Source: Atriophallophorus winterbourni (lineage: Eukaryota; Platyhelminthes; Trematoda; Plagiorchiida; Microphallidae). Taken from it: a stretch of 64,000 nt of DNA. The stretch covers positions 1 through 64,000 of the forward strand of contig JACCGJ010008391.1 in NCBI GenBank assembly GCA_013407085.1. The letters are read 5' to 3'. This document shows positions 13,301 through 23,619 of the stretch, piece by piece. Below the pieces are notes generated by a model that did not search any database, was not told the origin of the DNA, and saw only the letters and a list, made by a program, of their open reading frames with translations. A program made the translations under genes and the position numbers. Every line of letters begins with the position of its first letter. The stretch's first letter is position 1.

Positions 13301-16300
13301 AATTTGAATCTATCACCCGATTTGTTTGGAAGGTTAGCAATTATTCCCGTTTTAGGGCGTGAATTTTAATTCGGTCTAAAATAAACAATGTGGAACGTTT
13401 TGACAGACTATTAGCAATATAGTTTTCAACCGTTACGCTTGTAGGTATAGTGTTGTTCGTGTGCTTAGAATGCATTGTCGGTTTCTGTCAGATGAAAGCA
13501 GTAAGGTTTGGCTCCGTGAGGCTTAAATGTTCGCATGTATGCTTGGAACAGTGCTCGTGTAACGAACTTGGAGTGTGCGTGTGGGGATATGCTCAGAGAT
13601 GTTTTGGTGACGACCATAACCGAACCATTGCTATTCCACTCTGAGGTCAGCTGTATATCAGCTGGGTCTGTCTGATTGTTGCGTGCTTTGTTTAGTATTG
13701 CTTTTTTATGGAACATGTTCTTATTATTTTAGACCAATACGATGGAGGGGTCCTTTTCGATGCCTTCAATAGCATACTAGTTTTTCGTCAAGTAATTTGC
13801 TTTCCCCGGCTATTTCGGTTTTATTCAATATCATGCGGTTGGTTTGCGATAGATTAATATATATATATAGTTATTAGAGCACAGACACCTGTACCGGCGA
13901 CCAACCATCGTAGCTTTTCTGGACATCCGGGCCGCGTTCGACTCGGTGGACAGAACTACTCTTTGGAACTGCTTGCTTAGGAGTGGCATCCCTCCTAATT
14001 ATGTCGCCATCTTGAAGGAGATCTATTCCCATTCATCAGGGAGGGTCAGGGTCTACGGCAGCCTATCGCCGGCGTTCCTCACAACCAGTGGCGTGCGCCA
14101 GGGCTGTCCGCTGTCCCCATCCTTGTTCAACTTTGCGATCGAGGATGTCTTCCAGAATGCTCTCCGTAGCTTCACTGAGGGTGGGATCGAGCTACTTCCA
14201 GGTAACCGTGTCACTGACCTTGATTATGCCGATGACATTGCTTTGCTTGGTGATGATCCGGTGTTCCTACAGAATGCCATGAACCAGCTAGCATTGGAGG
14301 CGTCTAGGTACGGATTGCACTTAGCTCCAACTAAGTGTAAGGTTCTTCTTCAAGATTGGGAGGGGTTGCAGCCCACTCTGACGGTCGATTACCTCAGTCT
14401 GGACTGTGTGGAACAGTTCACCTATCTTGGTAGCTGCATCACGGCGGGAGGAGGGCTGGAAAGTGAGATCGGCTCTCGCATTGCGAGAGCTCGCTTCGCG
14501 TTCACCAGTCTAGGTCATCTCTGGAAGCAGTCTGACGTGAGTTTGAGACTCAAAGGGAGAGTTTACCTGGCCTCAGTCAGGTCGGTCTTGCTTTACGGGT
14601 GCGAGAGCTGGGCAGTACGCGCAGAGGAGCTCCGGCGCTTGGAGGTGTTTGAACATCGATGTTTACGGAGGCTTGCACGAGTTTGGTGGCAACACCGCAC
14701 TAGCAACGTTGAAGTGAGGCACCGTGTTCTAGGTGGGGACAGCCTGATGCTACGAGACCTAATCGACCGTTCCCGTCTCCGCTGGCTAGGGCATGTCTTG
14801 AGAATGGAGCCTGAGCGCCTACCCTCCCGCGCGCTGCGTGTGTCGGTTGGCCCAGGCTGGCGGCGGTGTTCAGGTGGACAACCGCTGACCTGGAAGAAGG
14901 CCTTAAAACGCTGGACGTCGGGTTTAGCTCGGGTCGGACGAACGCGGCTTCCTGGGTGGGGTCCAAGGGATAGTGAGTGTCTGTGGCTTGACACGCTGTC
15001 GACGATGGCTGAGAACCGGCAACAGTGGAGAGAGTGCATTCTATTTTGTGTTCCCTCCTAAACTTTGTAAAAAAAATTGAAAAAAATCGACATGTGGAAC
15101 AATGGAAAAAAAATCCCCCTCATATTGTACTTTTTTTTCTTTCTTTTTCTCGTGCATTGCCGGGTGGCACTTTTTCATTTTTAAATGATTGTGTAAATTA
15201 TATATAATTGTGTTCCTTCATTAGGGGTATATGTCTCATGCGTACATTTGTATATGAGTTGTCTACGTTCACCCTTTGTCAGATTACATGCACCCACCGG
15301 ATTTTTTCGCCAATTGGACCCACGGTCATGTCAGCCAGTCAGTCAATTTGGAGCCACTGCTGGATACTTCATGTTGCAAAGATTTGAGCAATGACGATTT
15401 TTTAACGATGCTCATTTCATCCGGCGGTGAATTCCTCAGTAAGTCTCTCAGTCTTTCCGATGTTCCTAAACATCTCTGCACCATAAATTGACATCATTTC
15501 TACATTCCTTTTAAATATGCCCATTTCAATCTATTCGTCGTTTGTTGGGGTTAACCTTCGTAGCCCATTTAGTCGTACATTATTAGATGTTCCTTAATCG
15601 AGGCCGTTGTAATTTATGGTGAGGTCGCGTAGTTTCGCTGTACATTTAAGCCGGATTTGGCTAATGCTGAAGTGCTTTCTAAAACTGGTCTGTATAGCAT
15701 GTTTACCCTACAACGACAGCGCCACCTAAGATGGTTGGGTCATGTGTACAGAATGGACAACTGTCTACTGTTTTGTCAGTTGAAATCAAGAATTCGATTA
15801 TCTTGCATACCGCACTTGCGGCACAAAGACGTTTGCAAAAGTGATTTGAAAGCTCTCGACCGCCTACTTTGGAGAGACTGTATAGCGCCGTCTGCAACCC
15901 GAGGAAGTGCAGATACTACTATCAGCCGCTAATCATAGATCACGCCGTCAGCGTGCAATTGAGATGGTTCGTCCGAGTATTGCCAATCGCTGGGAGCGAT
16001 GTAAGGGAGACACTTCCTCCGTTATATTCATTTGGAACGATGTGGAGCATGAGATTATGATGTACATCCGTGTTCGACATCAACCGAAGGAAGCCAAAAG
16101 CATAGGTAGGATTTATAACCCAATCGCTCATGCTATGCTTCTGTTGTTGTGAACATGACGGTCCCCAGTTAACGACTTTGCTTGGTACCAGACTAGTGTT
16201 AGCTGGAAATATTAATTTGCCCATATGGGTTCCATAAGATCCGCGTAACACGCTGTTGGAAACTTACGTGATATGGCTGCACCGATGTAGTTCCTTGCGT

Positions 16301-18966
16301 GTTGTGATTTTTTGGAATTTCGTCGTATGTACTTAACACTGATTTCCCAAAAGTCCATCTGACAATTGGTTGCAAACCTTTCATGAGACGGTTTCGAAGC
16401 GAAGTCAATGATGACAATATGTTTACTGTATGTTTCGAAATATGTTGTTAAACATATACATTTTACACTGTCTGTTTATTCGTACACCTATGATTTTCAG
16501 CCTATTCTACTCAAAGTTTCTTCGTGTAAAGCAGACTGAAATTCAATGGAACTTTGAAAATATCTGTTAACGTTTGTATGCCTATTTCGCTTGCCTTCGA
16601 TAATTTGCTAATCCTTCTTTTCCAGTTATTCTGTACTGTATCTGACTTGAAACCTCTGTTCCGTCAGGATCCACTATAATTGATTTTTCGTTGTTTTCGA
16701 GGTGGCACATCAGCCAAACGTTGCGTCACTGTTGCTTGAGATCAACGCTTTTTTCTTTCCTTGACTACGGTTACATTGCTTATTTCATGCTGAGTTTCGA
16801 ATCGATCTCCCCTCTTTAGATGTCCCTGTGATGATACTTGTAATCGATTGGCTCGGGAGACGCATCACCATGGGCCTTTGGTACGGCATCACGGGTTCGA
16901 TGTTTTTCCTTCTCTACGTGTGCATGCCTCGGGCTGCAATGACTGGTGTGCTGTTCCTGGTCCGAACATTTTCCGCCGCGTTGTTAAGTCTAGGCTATTT
17001 GTATACGAGCGAGGTAAGTTTGTTCGCCTGTATTAAATTTTCCATCGCGATAGTATCTCATTCGCACTCGATTTTTATGCTATCATGCTGTCATTGATGA
17101 AGATGGTTCTGCTAGGACTCGAATGGCCACAAATGATTTCCCGTTTGTTTGTTTGTTTGTTTCAGAGCGGCTGTTCGATATGTTTAGTCAACGTCCTTTA
17201 GGCAAACGTGATTGACACTTCGCTGCTTGTATACAAGCGAGTTGAATTTTCACATAAATTCAAAACGACAATTGCTTAATCATATGCTTACTACGACTAT
17301 GAGTATATACATGCATAAGACCACAAGCCTGATCCCGGAAACTTGCCGCACAGTTATAGACTATACGTGGGCTAAGATACTGTCAGGTTGCCCAGGCCTA
17401 GATAAATATGGGGAAAGAAAATAGCAATGGCAGTGAGACCCTTCTGTGTATTCACATGCAGTTTACTGTCGGTGGCAAATCAATTTAGCATGGTTTTAGC
17501 TGCATAGCACAGCAGTGCTGCACGATTACACATCCGTGCTATGAGATTATTAGTATGTAAACGAGAAATTGTCATGTAGTGCCATTGGAATATGACACGA
17601 ATGATGTCTGAGGAACCACCGGGCGTCAGCAGCAGCAGCATACTAAGCCTCAGCGTATAAACCTGAAAGGAGGTGCTGTTCCAATCTATCTATCCAACGA
17701 AATGACCTTTATTCGCAGTTTTATTGACGTTTTCTTTCGTTTTTTAATTATTGTTTTCTTGCCATGTATGAACAGCCACCTATGATTAACGGCTTATCTA
17801 CCTGGAGAAAACTGTTTTATAGAGGTCGGTCACCCCACTTCACCGCTTATCCTACCAGTAAACGTAGTTGTTTAAGAAAGACTCTGGTGAGAGCTAGATT
17901 AAATAAACGACTCTGGGGAGGTAGACTACATAAATGCGGTGTTGAACCATACACCTATTTTTGCTGTCCTAGTGAGTTTTTTTCAAGTTGACTTTTGTAT
18001 TGTGCCAATCCTGGTTATTTTACGTATTGAAAATCTTGTGTGTGGTATACGTGACGGTAGAATTTGTACACCACCCGTTGTATATGAATACCTTCCACTG
18101 GGATATTTATAAGTATTTGTCCAGTAAGCATGTCTAATTACCCCCGGTCTGTCATGAGAAAGGGCACTATTAGATTTATGAATGAGGATTTTGATCGCTT
18201 CCACACCTAAACGGTATAATCAGACTGAGTTAACGTGCTTTTGCCGGTGTGATTTCAACCTGCATCTTCCAGTACTCTCGTGCTTTTCATTCTTGATATT
18301 TTCACCCTTATATCGAATAAGAACCGTTGATTTCTTCGCAATCACGTTACATTATGCTCGGTAGCGATGCACCGGAAGCAACCCAGCTTTGAATAATGAA
18401 TTCCTTGTCATTTGCATAATAAACGCCTTTGACCAATCGGCGTTTTCTTGTGTTGTGTGATTCCTGGGTGAAATGGTTGATCTCCGGGATGAATCGAGAC
18501 TCAATGGACAAGTGAGAGTGAAATGCGGAGTGGCGTGGTTCAGGTTACATCAAGTGTCATGGAAACCTGTCCAATCAATCACACAATCCCTTCTAATCTT
18601 CCCACACCCTTTACAATAGGCATATTTTAGTTCGCACTTTGTTATGTGCAGTTTTTCTTGATTTTTGAACTTGATTCCCAAACTGAACTTTTGATTGATT
18701 TTTCCACCTCTTCTTCCTGATTCTCGTCATCACCTTCGCGTACTCTCCCTCTCCCGCAGGTCTATCCGACATCCATTCGATCGATGGCTATCGGATTGTT
18801 CAGTTCGGTCGCACGTATCGGAGCCATAACAACGCCCTATGTTGCTCAGGTGATGATGCCCGAGGTTTCGGAAATCGGGGCTCTCGCGTTGTATGCTTCA
18901 ATCGCTTTCGTTTGCTGCATCCTCGCGTTGAGATTGCCAATCGAAACGGCCGGACGTGAACTGCCC
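1196..18966 (+). CDS. SVOP: SVOP/SV2-family major facilitator transporter, 8 exons (5' and 3' ends missing)
   Basis: Eight exons join in phase: 1196-1320, 1400-1463, 2496-2621, 5658-5789, 9681-9837, 15283-15438, 16820-17013, 18760-18966, all with AG/GT borders. The product aligns by eye along the second to last transmembrane segments of synaptic vesicle 2-related proteins. Landmarks are LRFMVGFAIGGASS (TM4 region), FLPESPRYLVTAG (the LPESPR loop after TM6), WFGAAFTYYGVVL (TM7), a Cys-rich loop, VIDWLGRRITMG (the D-x-L-GR-R/K repeat), YTSEVYPTSIRS (the PE-x-x-PT-x-x-R position, here SEVYPTSIRS) and LPIETAGREL at the end. SVOP-type proteins are multi-pass membrane transporters of the sugar/organic-cation superfamily; the substrate is not settled, and in vertebrates SVOP sits on synaptic vesicles. 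The first 3 TM segments lie upstream of the window. The last exon ends in a GTAAGC donor after REL-P, so a C-terminal exon remains. Assignment between SVOP and SVOPL is not certain. Confidence 0.9.
1400..1463 (+). CDS. SVOP: SVOP-like exon (cytoplasmic loop and start of TM5)
   Basis: Acceptor ATCCATTTCAG, donor GTACGT. Reads FALMSEYLPKKPRAKVLLAF; the MSEYLP...R-A pattern is the conserved loop after TM4 in this family. Intron before it is only 79 nt. Confidence 0.88.
2496..2621 (+). CDS. SVOP: SVOP-like exon (TM5-TM6)
   Basis: Acceptor TTTTCCCATAG, donor GTGAGT. 42 codons, phase 0 on both sides: IFWAIGCTLEVGLGYLILP then WRWLVFASALPLALFLF. Strongly hydrophobic, with the conserved WRW at the start of TM6. 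Confidence 0.9.
2690..2905 (-). repeat. short dispersed repeat family 1, reverse copy
   Basis: Reads on + as AGCACAAGTATGATCCAGG, GATACTGTCAAGTTGCC, AGACTCC-like and CGCACAGCACAGAAGTACTG: the complement of the copies at the left edge. Confidence 0.6.
2906..3889. other. intron without recognised gene
   Basis: AT-rich SVOP-like intron. Only a partial family-1 repeat around 3160-3240 (AACCTGATAGTGTCTTAGC) can be recognised. Confidence 0.5.
3890..4065 (-). repeat. short dispersed repeat family 1, diverged reverse copy
   Basis: Retains ATCACAAGCCTGATTCAGGC, GGACTCCAGCTTGTTTCCGC and GTTAGCTGCGCAC. Confidence 0.5.
4066..5657. other. intron without recognised gene
   Basis: AT-rich intron between two SVOP-like exons. 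I see no coding, repeat or RNA signal that I can name. Confidence 0.5.
5658..5789 (+). CDS. SVOP: SVOP-like exon (LPESPRY loop)
   Basis: Acceptor AACTCCAG, donor GTAAGT, 44 codons in phase 0. Starts FLPESPRYLVTAG, the family hallmark, followed by the soluble loop before TM7. Confidence 0.9.
5790..6882. other. intron without recognised gene
   Basis: SVOP-like intron. An open reading frame of 138 codons on - (6309-6725) shows no recognisable motif and no splice context. Confidence 0.4.
6883..8212 (-). mobile_element. RTE-like LINE (family RTE-B), 3' part, broken
   Basis: The - strand carries the C-terminal half of a LINE reverse transcriptase across several frames: FADDAAFIAHSQEH (catalytic ADD), GLTISMSKTKALGQG, FTYLGSTIA, RKLTIKTKMMVYSACVLNAL and RRLRWLGDVYRM, then a C-terminal CCHC finger region. 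The 3' end is the family signature near 6890-6940 (CGACCATGGATGTACATC on +). Frameshifts and stops make it a pseudogene. Its upstream end at 8212 is cut by the Penelope-like fragment. It lies in antisense in an SVOP-like intron. Confidence 0.8.
8213..9242 (+). mobile_element. Penelope-like element reverse transcriptase, truncated relic
   Basis: Three frames together spell a Penelope-like (PLE) RT: FYGLPNVHKEGIPLCPIVS, LMFSFDVTALFTSI (catalytic Asp), KGTPIGSPISGLIAE, WVRYADDTFLI (YADD box), then SCVRTLFNRAHTYYNSSETL and the conserved NGYPQNFI. PLEs are retroelements that usually have a GIY-YIG endonuclease and carry hammerhead ribozymes in their terminal repeats. Here the N-terminal part and the endonuclease are absent and there are at least two frameshifts and stops. 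The left edge abuts an RTE-B copy within a few bases, so this probably inserted into that LINE or a joint rearrangement occurred. Confidence 0.85.
9243..9680. other. intron without recognised gene
   Basis: Ends in the pyrimidine tract and acceptor of the TM7 exon. Nothing else seen. Confidence 0.5.
9681..9837 (+). CDS. SVOP: SVOP-like exon (TM7)
   Basis: Acceptor TTCCTCATAG, donor GTAAGC, ends in phase 1. Reads VQKLGSFRELFNKVYLSTT and WFGAAFTYYGVVLIGSEIF. The preceding intron of about 3.9 kb holds an RTE-B copy and a Penelope-like fragment. Confidence 0.9.
9920..10145 (+). repeat. short dispersed repeat family 1, copy
   Basis: Well kept: TTGATTGGCCACCGGTAGTG, CACGCTGGAGTCTCACTACC and ACCTGACAGTATCTTAGCCC. 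Confidence 0.65.
10580..10800 (-). repeat. short dispersed repeat family 1, reverse copy
   Basis: Best-preserved copy: AAGCACAAGCCTGATCCAGG, GCTAAGATACTGTCAGGTTG, GTAGTGAGACTCCAGCG and AGCCGCACAGCACAG. With the copy at 9920 it forms an inverted pair about 650 bp apart. Confidence 0.65.
10801..12294. other. intron without recognised gene
   Basis: AT-rich; no ORF, repeat or RNA that I can support. Confidence 0.5.
12295..12880. mobile_element. piggyBac-type MITE
   Basis: A 586-bp non-coding block bounded by TTAA on both sides with inverted ends TTAACCCTTTCA / TGAAAGGGTTAA. TTAA target sites and ends starting CCC are the hallmark of piggyBac-class elements. Sub-terminal inverted motifs recur inside (GTAACCAATTGGTTAC at 12431-12446; GGTTACATCC at 12441 and near 12855). 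A 23-bp hairpin, one mismatch, 11-nt loop, sits at 12442-12498. No transposase, so non-autonomous. Confidence 0.6.
12881..13864. other. intron without recognised gene
   Basis: No supported feature; ends in a short TA repeat at 13857-13869. Confidence 0.5.
13865..15165 (+). mobile_element. 5'-truncated RTE-clade LINE with open RT frame
   Basis: A single open frame from about 13871 to 15061 covers the RT fingers/palm to the C-terminus: VAFLDIRAAFDSVD (first catalytic Asp), GVRQGCPLSPSLFNFAIED, VTDLDYADDIALLGDD (YADD box), FTYLGSCITAGG, VLLYGCESWAVR and RLRWLGHVLRMEPERLP. The GC-rich codons differ sharply from the AT-rich surroundings and there are no internal stops over nearly 400 codons, so the insertion is young. 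The endonuclease domain is missing (5' truncation). An A/T-rich tail runs to about 15165. It sits sense in the intron just before the exon at 15283. Confidence 0.88.
15283..15438 (+). CDS. SVOP: SVOP-like exon (Cys-rich lumenal loop)
   Basis: Acceptor CACCCTTTGTCAG, donor GTAAGT; phase 1 on both sides. Encodes a polar loop with a CC pair, CKDLSNDDFLTMLISSGGEF, at the place where vertebrate SVOP has its long loop between TM7 and TM8. This part is normally poorly conserved. Confidence 0.82.
15640..16115 (+). mobile_element. RTE-B LINE fragment (3' end)
   Basis: Reads NAEVLSKTGLYSMFTLQRQR, HLRWLGHVYRMDN and a frameshifted remainder of the C-terminal domain. Ends with the family 3' signature around 16065-16110 (CATCCGTGTTCGACATCAAC). 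Confidence 0.75.
16116..16819. other. intron without recognised gene
   Basis: Contains only the pyrimidine tract for the exon at 16820; nothing else recognised. Confidence 0.45.
16820..17013 (+). CDS. SVOP: SVOP-like exon (TM8-TM10)
   Basis: Acceptor TCCCCTCTTTAG, donor GTAAGT; ends in phase 0. Reads VIDWLGRRITMG, then two hydrophobic segments and GYLYTSE. The D-x-LGRR repeat is the classic MFS signature between TM8 and TM9. Confidence 0.92.
17300..17535 (-). repeat. short dispersed repeat family 1, reverse copy
   Basis: Retains ACCACAAGCCTGATCCCGG, GGGCTAAGATACTGTCAGGT and GCATAGCACAGCAGTGCTGC. Confidence 0.6.
17536..18759. other. intron without recognised gene
   Basis: No gene or repeat that I can name; pyrimidine-rich near the acceptor at 18759. 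Confidence 0.45.
18760..18966 (+). CDS. SVOP: SVOP-like exon (TM11-TM12 and start of tail)
   Basis: Acceptor CTCTCCCGCAG, donor GTAAGC. Reads VYPTSIRSMAIGLFSSVARI, ITTPYVAQVM and LPIETAGRELP, matching the end of the transporter core. A short cytoplasmic tail exon is still to come. Confidence 0.92.
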
Positions 18967-19289
18967 GTAAGCCCGAATTATTATTTTTCCACGATCCTCA
19001 TAATTACATTTTTTCACGGAAAATTGAACAAAGTTCCTGCGTGGAAGTAAAATAGCCTACAGGAACTTTGATCATGGTTTCATTTTCAGTCAAACGGCAC
19101 AGCGTGTTTGTTTTGTACAAAAATATAGATGATTGTGCCAACACGTTTCGCACATTTTCACTCTGATTTCTTTTTGATTCTAATGCCGCTTTCGTGGTGT
19201 CTTCCGATCGGAATGATCTTTCATCAAGTTTAGTCATTGTTTTAGGAATGCTCACATCCCCTGCACTTACATAGTGGGTTGACTGAAAT

Positions 19290-20995
19290 TAGCCTCAGTA
19301 TTCAAAAAGCTGTGGATAGTGGAAATTTTGACGGTATGTATGATGGGATCAAGAGAGCCACTGGTCCAAACAAACTTAAAACGGCTCCCATTTAGTCTGT
19401 ATCTGGTAACCCGATTGTCGACAAAACTCAACAGATGGAAAGATGGGTTTTACCGCATGTACTTGAAAATGTTGAGCGGTTGCCGACCATTGAATATCTA
19501 GATACTCCCCTACTCTTGATGAACTCAATAGGGCAATGGACCGCATAGCGAATGGGAAGGCCCCTGGTGAAGACGGAATTCCACCTGAGCTCATCAAATG
19601 ATGTAGAACATCATTATTACAACCTTTTCACCATTTGCTTCTTCAGTGCTGACAGTAGGAGTGTGTCCTATACGAGATGCGAGACACCAAGTTCAGCAAG
19701 CTAGTTAAGAATAAGAGCGATAGAGGCGACTGCAACAATTACAAAGCAATCTCCCGTCTGAATGTTGTAGGCAAATAGTTTGCTAAAATCTATTAGATCC
19801 GACTACAATTTTTTGTCTGATAGAGTTTACTCTGAATCACAATGTGACTTTCGCAAAGGAAGATCAACCGTGGACGTGATCTTCTCCCTGAGACAACTTC
19901 AGTAAAAGTGTCGGGAAAAGCGTATGCCATTATACGCTGTTTTTATTGATTTAACGAATGCATTCGACAACGTCAGCAGGGAGGTTGTTTTCACAATGCT
20001 TGATGTGATAGGATGCCCCCAAATACTACCCACACTCGTTATTTCGTTCCAATCAGGGATGAAGTCATCAGTCCATTTTAAAGGTTTCAGTTCAGAAGCC
20101 TTTGAAATTCGCCGAGGTGACAAAAAGGGTGGGTTCTAGCTCCCACGCTGTTCTGCATTTTCTTTGCTCTTCTTCTGAAGCACGATTTTAAGACGAAAAC
20201 AGAAGGCATTTACCTACGAACGCGAACGCAAGCTTTTCAACCTGAACCGGTTGAGAGCACAAACCAAGGCACGGGATGTGCTAATCCGTGACCTGCTGTT
20301 TGCCGACGATGCCGCCTTTATGACTCACCCCCAAGAACACATGTAGTCGCTAATGGAAGTTTTTCATCGGCATGCAAAGACTTTGGGCTAACAATCAGAA
20401 TGAGCAAGACCAAAGTCCTTTGTTAAGGGACTGTATCGCCTCCAATCATCACTGTTGGAAACGGTCAGCTTGAACCAGTACATCATTTCACATATCTTGC
20501 GGATAACCTCTCGCTAGACACTGAGGTTGATAAGCGGATTGGCAGAGCAACTGTCATTTTGTCCCAATTGAACTCTCGTGTTGGGGGTAACCGCAAGCTG
20601 ACTGTAAAGGCACGAACGGAGGCTGAATGCTTTCCATCTACTAAGCATCCGTCGTATCCTGAACATATCGTCGGTGGACATGGTCATGGTCATGTCTACA
20701 GAATGGAAAATGGTCGTATTCCGATAGATCTACTCTGCGGTGAGTTGCAATTAGGAAGTCGACCATCGGGGAGACCGCACTTGCGCTATAAAGACGTTTG
20801 CAAAATATATATGAAAGCTCTTGGCATTGCCCCGGCGAGTTGGGAAGAAATTGCTCTTGACCGCTCACATTGGAGGCGTTGTGTGAAGCGTCGTCTGCAA
20901 GCTGGGGAAGAGCAGATCCAGCTCTTGGCTCATGCGATTGTGATGTACATCCATGGTCGACATCGACCGAAGGAGACCAACAACAACAAAAATGA
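19290..20995 (+). mobile_element. RTE-B LINE copy, longest 5' reach, pseudogene
   Basis: Starts in the linker between endonuclease and RT (frames giving SVSGNPIVDKTQQMER and a degenerate GEDGIPPELIK) and runs through PLYAVFIDLTNAFDNVSRE (catalytic Asp), GFSSEAFEIRRGD, LLFADDAAFMTHPQEH and the C-terminal region to the tail at 20950-20990. Many stops and frameshifts. It gives the best view of the family's central part in this window. Confidence 0.8.
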
Positions 20996-21256
20996 TTGGA
21001 TCTTATCGCATAAATGGTTGTCCGATAGGCACACAACTAGTTAATCGGCTTCAGTGTTTCTGTTTTCTTAGTTATAAACTACTCATGTGTACCTTGTTGC
21101 TTAAAATTTAAAAATGAAATCCATCTAAAGGAAGCACTGGACTCGAGTTTCACCCTCATTAGAGCATATTCATGCCTAGATCTGGATTTGAAGCTGGAAT
21201 CGTCTTGGTCTAAAAGTGATGCGTACGCCGTTCAGATAATCCGCCGCGTTGAGTAG

Positions 21257-21334
21257 GCTGGACTTATCCCATATGAACGGAAGCAACTCGATCTCAACAA
21301 GCATTGGGCGCCCGTCGTGTTTCAGAAGAGGTAA
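21257..21334 (+). CDS. candidate last exon of the SVOP-like gene
   Basis: After a TAG at 21254-21256 that would serve as acceptor, a phase-0 reading continues the tail as a polar 25-residue stretch (starts AGLIPYERKQ) to a TAA at 21332. Poly-A-like AATAAA lies near 21869. The pyrimidine tract is poor, another frame is also open here, and the following 900 bp exist twice around the gap, so this is only a candidate. Confidence 0.25.
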   Translation, partial: AGLIPYERKQLDLNKHWAPVVFQKR

Positions 21335-22169
21335 CCGTTCACTGTCTCCTAACCGATCATTCCGCAGCCAGGTCTTTCCAAGAGGAATGGCGCTTCGCGC
21401 GGTACTCATGTGTTGTCTATAACTTAGAATTACCCCAATTAAAAACATCATTTCTGCGTTATTTTAAAAGAAATTTGGCTCTTTTCTTCAGAGTTCCGTC
21501 GAGTGAAAATATTTCGTGGCTGTGTTCCCATCCATCATCGTGCCGTAGCGACCCACCAACCTATTGGGACCCCTGTGCTCGCATCTGTCTATCATGGATT
21601 CGACGAAGTGCCATTTTCTCTCGTTTTATTCCCAACGCCTTTCAACTGCACCACAAACAGGCTGTGTCGCTTTGGCCGCTTCCGGAAATTGTTTTCGGTG
21701 TTGTGTTTTTGTGCTGCAATATCTTATCGTACTTTTTCAATCACAAACGTTTCTTAATGTTTGCCCCGAGAAGCTGTTGTTTTGTTCAATTTTTTCCATT
21801 CCATTTTATCGATTTTTATCCATTTTTTCGTGTATTTATCCGCATTTGTCGATTTAAGCGTCGTAAAATAAAACACATGGGTAGTATTTGTCTCCGTTTG
21901 AGTGACACATTAAACATGTTCCCATTATAATGATCCATCGTGGTGATTTCTTCGCTTTCGCACTAATATTCGCATACTGTTAGCTTTAGTGTTCATTGCA
22001 AGTGAACACCACCTATGTGAACATGGGAAATCACGTGCCCGGATCCAGGCAATGCCACTGCCAGATATTATGCCTGTGTGCTCAAATATTGTCAGGCTAA
22101 CTACGCCCAGACATTCAATAACCAGCTCTCCCAGTGGCACCGTATTGTGTATTTCGTTGCAGTTCGTTG
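21270..22169. repeat. 900-bp duplicated block, copy 1
   Basis: Matches 22626-23525 base for base as far as I compared, at an offset of 1356. It ends exactly at the assembly gap. The block has a 208-codon open frame on + (21304-21930) with no recognisable motif, and AATAAA-like sites near 21869. Confidence 0.85.
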
Positions 22170-22189
22170 NNNNNNNNNNNNNNNNNNNN
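22170..22189. other. assembly gap (20 N)
   Basis: Twenty unknown bases between copy 1 of the duplicated block and a LINE tail; the true length is unknown. Confidence 1.
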
Positions 22190-22440
22190 CTGGGGAGGAG
22201 TAGATACAGCTCTTGGCTGCTGAACGCAGATCACGCCACCGGCGTGTAACTGACACTCTACAACAGAGTTCTGCATATCGTTGCAAGCGCTGCGGGGAAT
22301 ATTGTTCCTCCCGAATCGGAGAATTTAGTCATTAGAAAAGCTGTGGAACATGGAAAATCATGCGGTTGAGCATGGTGCATCCATGGTCGGACATCGCACA
22401 TAACCGAAGATGGCCACCACCACCAACAATGATTGGATCT
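22190..22440 (+). mobile_element. RTE-B LINE 3' tail, noisy copy
   Basis: Matches the tail of other RTE-B copies (for example 43830-44065) but with many single-base insertions, e.g. around 22370-22420 where the CCATGGTCGACATCGACC signature is interrupted. Confidence 0.7.
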
Positions 22441-22625
22441 TATCGATTAACTGGTTGCCGATAGGGCACACATACTAGTTAATCGGCTACTGCGCTTACA
22501 GTTTCGTAGTTATAAACTACTAAGTGTGTACTGTGTTTCTTATAATTTAAAGGAAGTCATCCATTGGTCAGCACGTGACTCGAGTTTCAGCCTCATGTAG
22601 AGCTCTGCAGCAGGCAGTAATCCGT

Positions 22626-23525
22626 CATATGAACGGAAGCAACTCGATCTCAACAAGCATTGGGCGCCCGTCGTGTTTCAGAAGAGGTAACCGTTCACTG
22701 TCTCCTAACCGATCATTCCGCAGCCAGGTCTTTCCAAGAGGAATGGCGCTTCGCGCGGTACTCATGTGTTGTCTATAACTTAGAATTACCCCAATTAAAA
22801 ACATCATTTCTGCGTTATTTTAAAAGAAATTTGGCTCTTTTCTTCAGAGTTCCGTCGAGTGAAAATATTTCGTGGCTGTGTTCCCATCCATCATCGTGCC
22901 GTAGCGACCCACCAACCTATTGGGACCCCTGTGCTCGCATCTGTCTATCATGGATTCGACGAAGTGCCATTTTCTCTCGTTTTATTCCCAACGCCTTTCA
23001 ACTGCACCACAAACAGGCTGTGTCGCTTTGGCCGCTTCCGGAAATTGTTTTCGGTGTTGTGTTTTTGTGCTGCAATATCTTATCGTACTTTTTCAATCAC
23101 AAACGTTTCTTAATGTTTGCCCCGAGAAGCTGTTGTTTTGTTCAATTTTTTCCATTCCATTTTATCGATTTTTATCCATTTTTTCGTGTATTTATCCGCA
23201 TTTGTCGATTTAAGCGTCGTAAAATAAAACACATGGGTAGTATTTGTCTCCGTTTGAGTGACACATTAAACATGTTCCCATTATAATGATCCATCGTGGT
23301 GATTTCTTCGCTTTCGCACTAATATTCGCATACTGTTAGCTTTAGTGTTCATTGCAAGTGAACACCACCTATGTGAACATGGGAAATCACGTGCCCGGAT
23401 CCAGGCAATGCCACTGCCAGATATTATGCCTGTGTGCTCAAATATTGTCAGGCTAACTACGCCCAGACATTCAATAACCAGCTCTCCCAGTGGCACCGTA
23501 TTGTGTATTTCGTTGCAGTTCGTTG
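22626..23525. repeat. 900-bp duplicated block, copy 2
   Basis: Second copy of 21270-22169. The sequence before it (22440-22625) is a distorted version of 20990-21269. Confidence 0.85.
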
Positions 23526-23619
23526 CTGGTTGGAATTGATACAGTAAGGTGTTAGGTGCACATGTGACGATTACTGCGAACTGGTAACCACGAACAGCTG
23601 CTTAAGGAGTAAGTATATT

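Noticed and set aside
21304..23286. Two identical 208-codon frames with hydrophobic segments.
   Set aside because: No recognised domain, no splice context, and they exist twice only because of the duplicated block.
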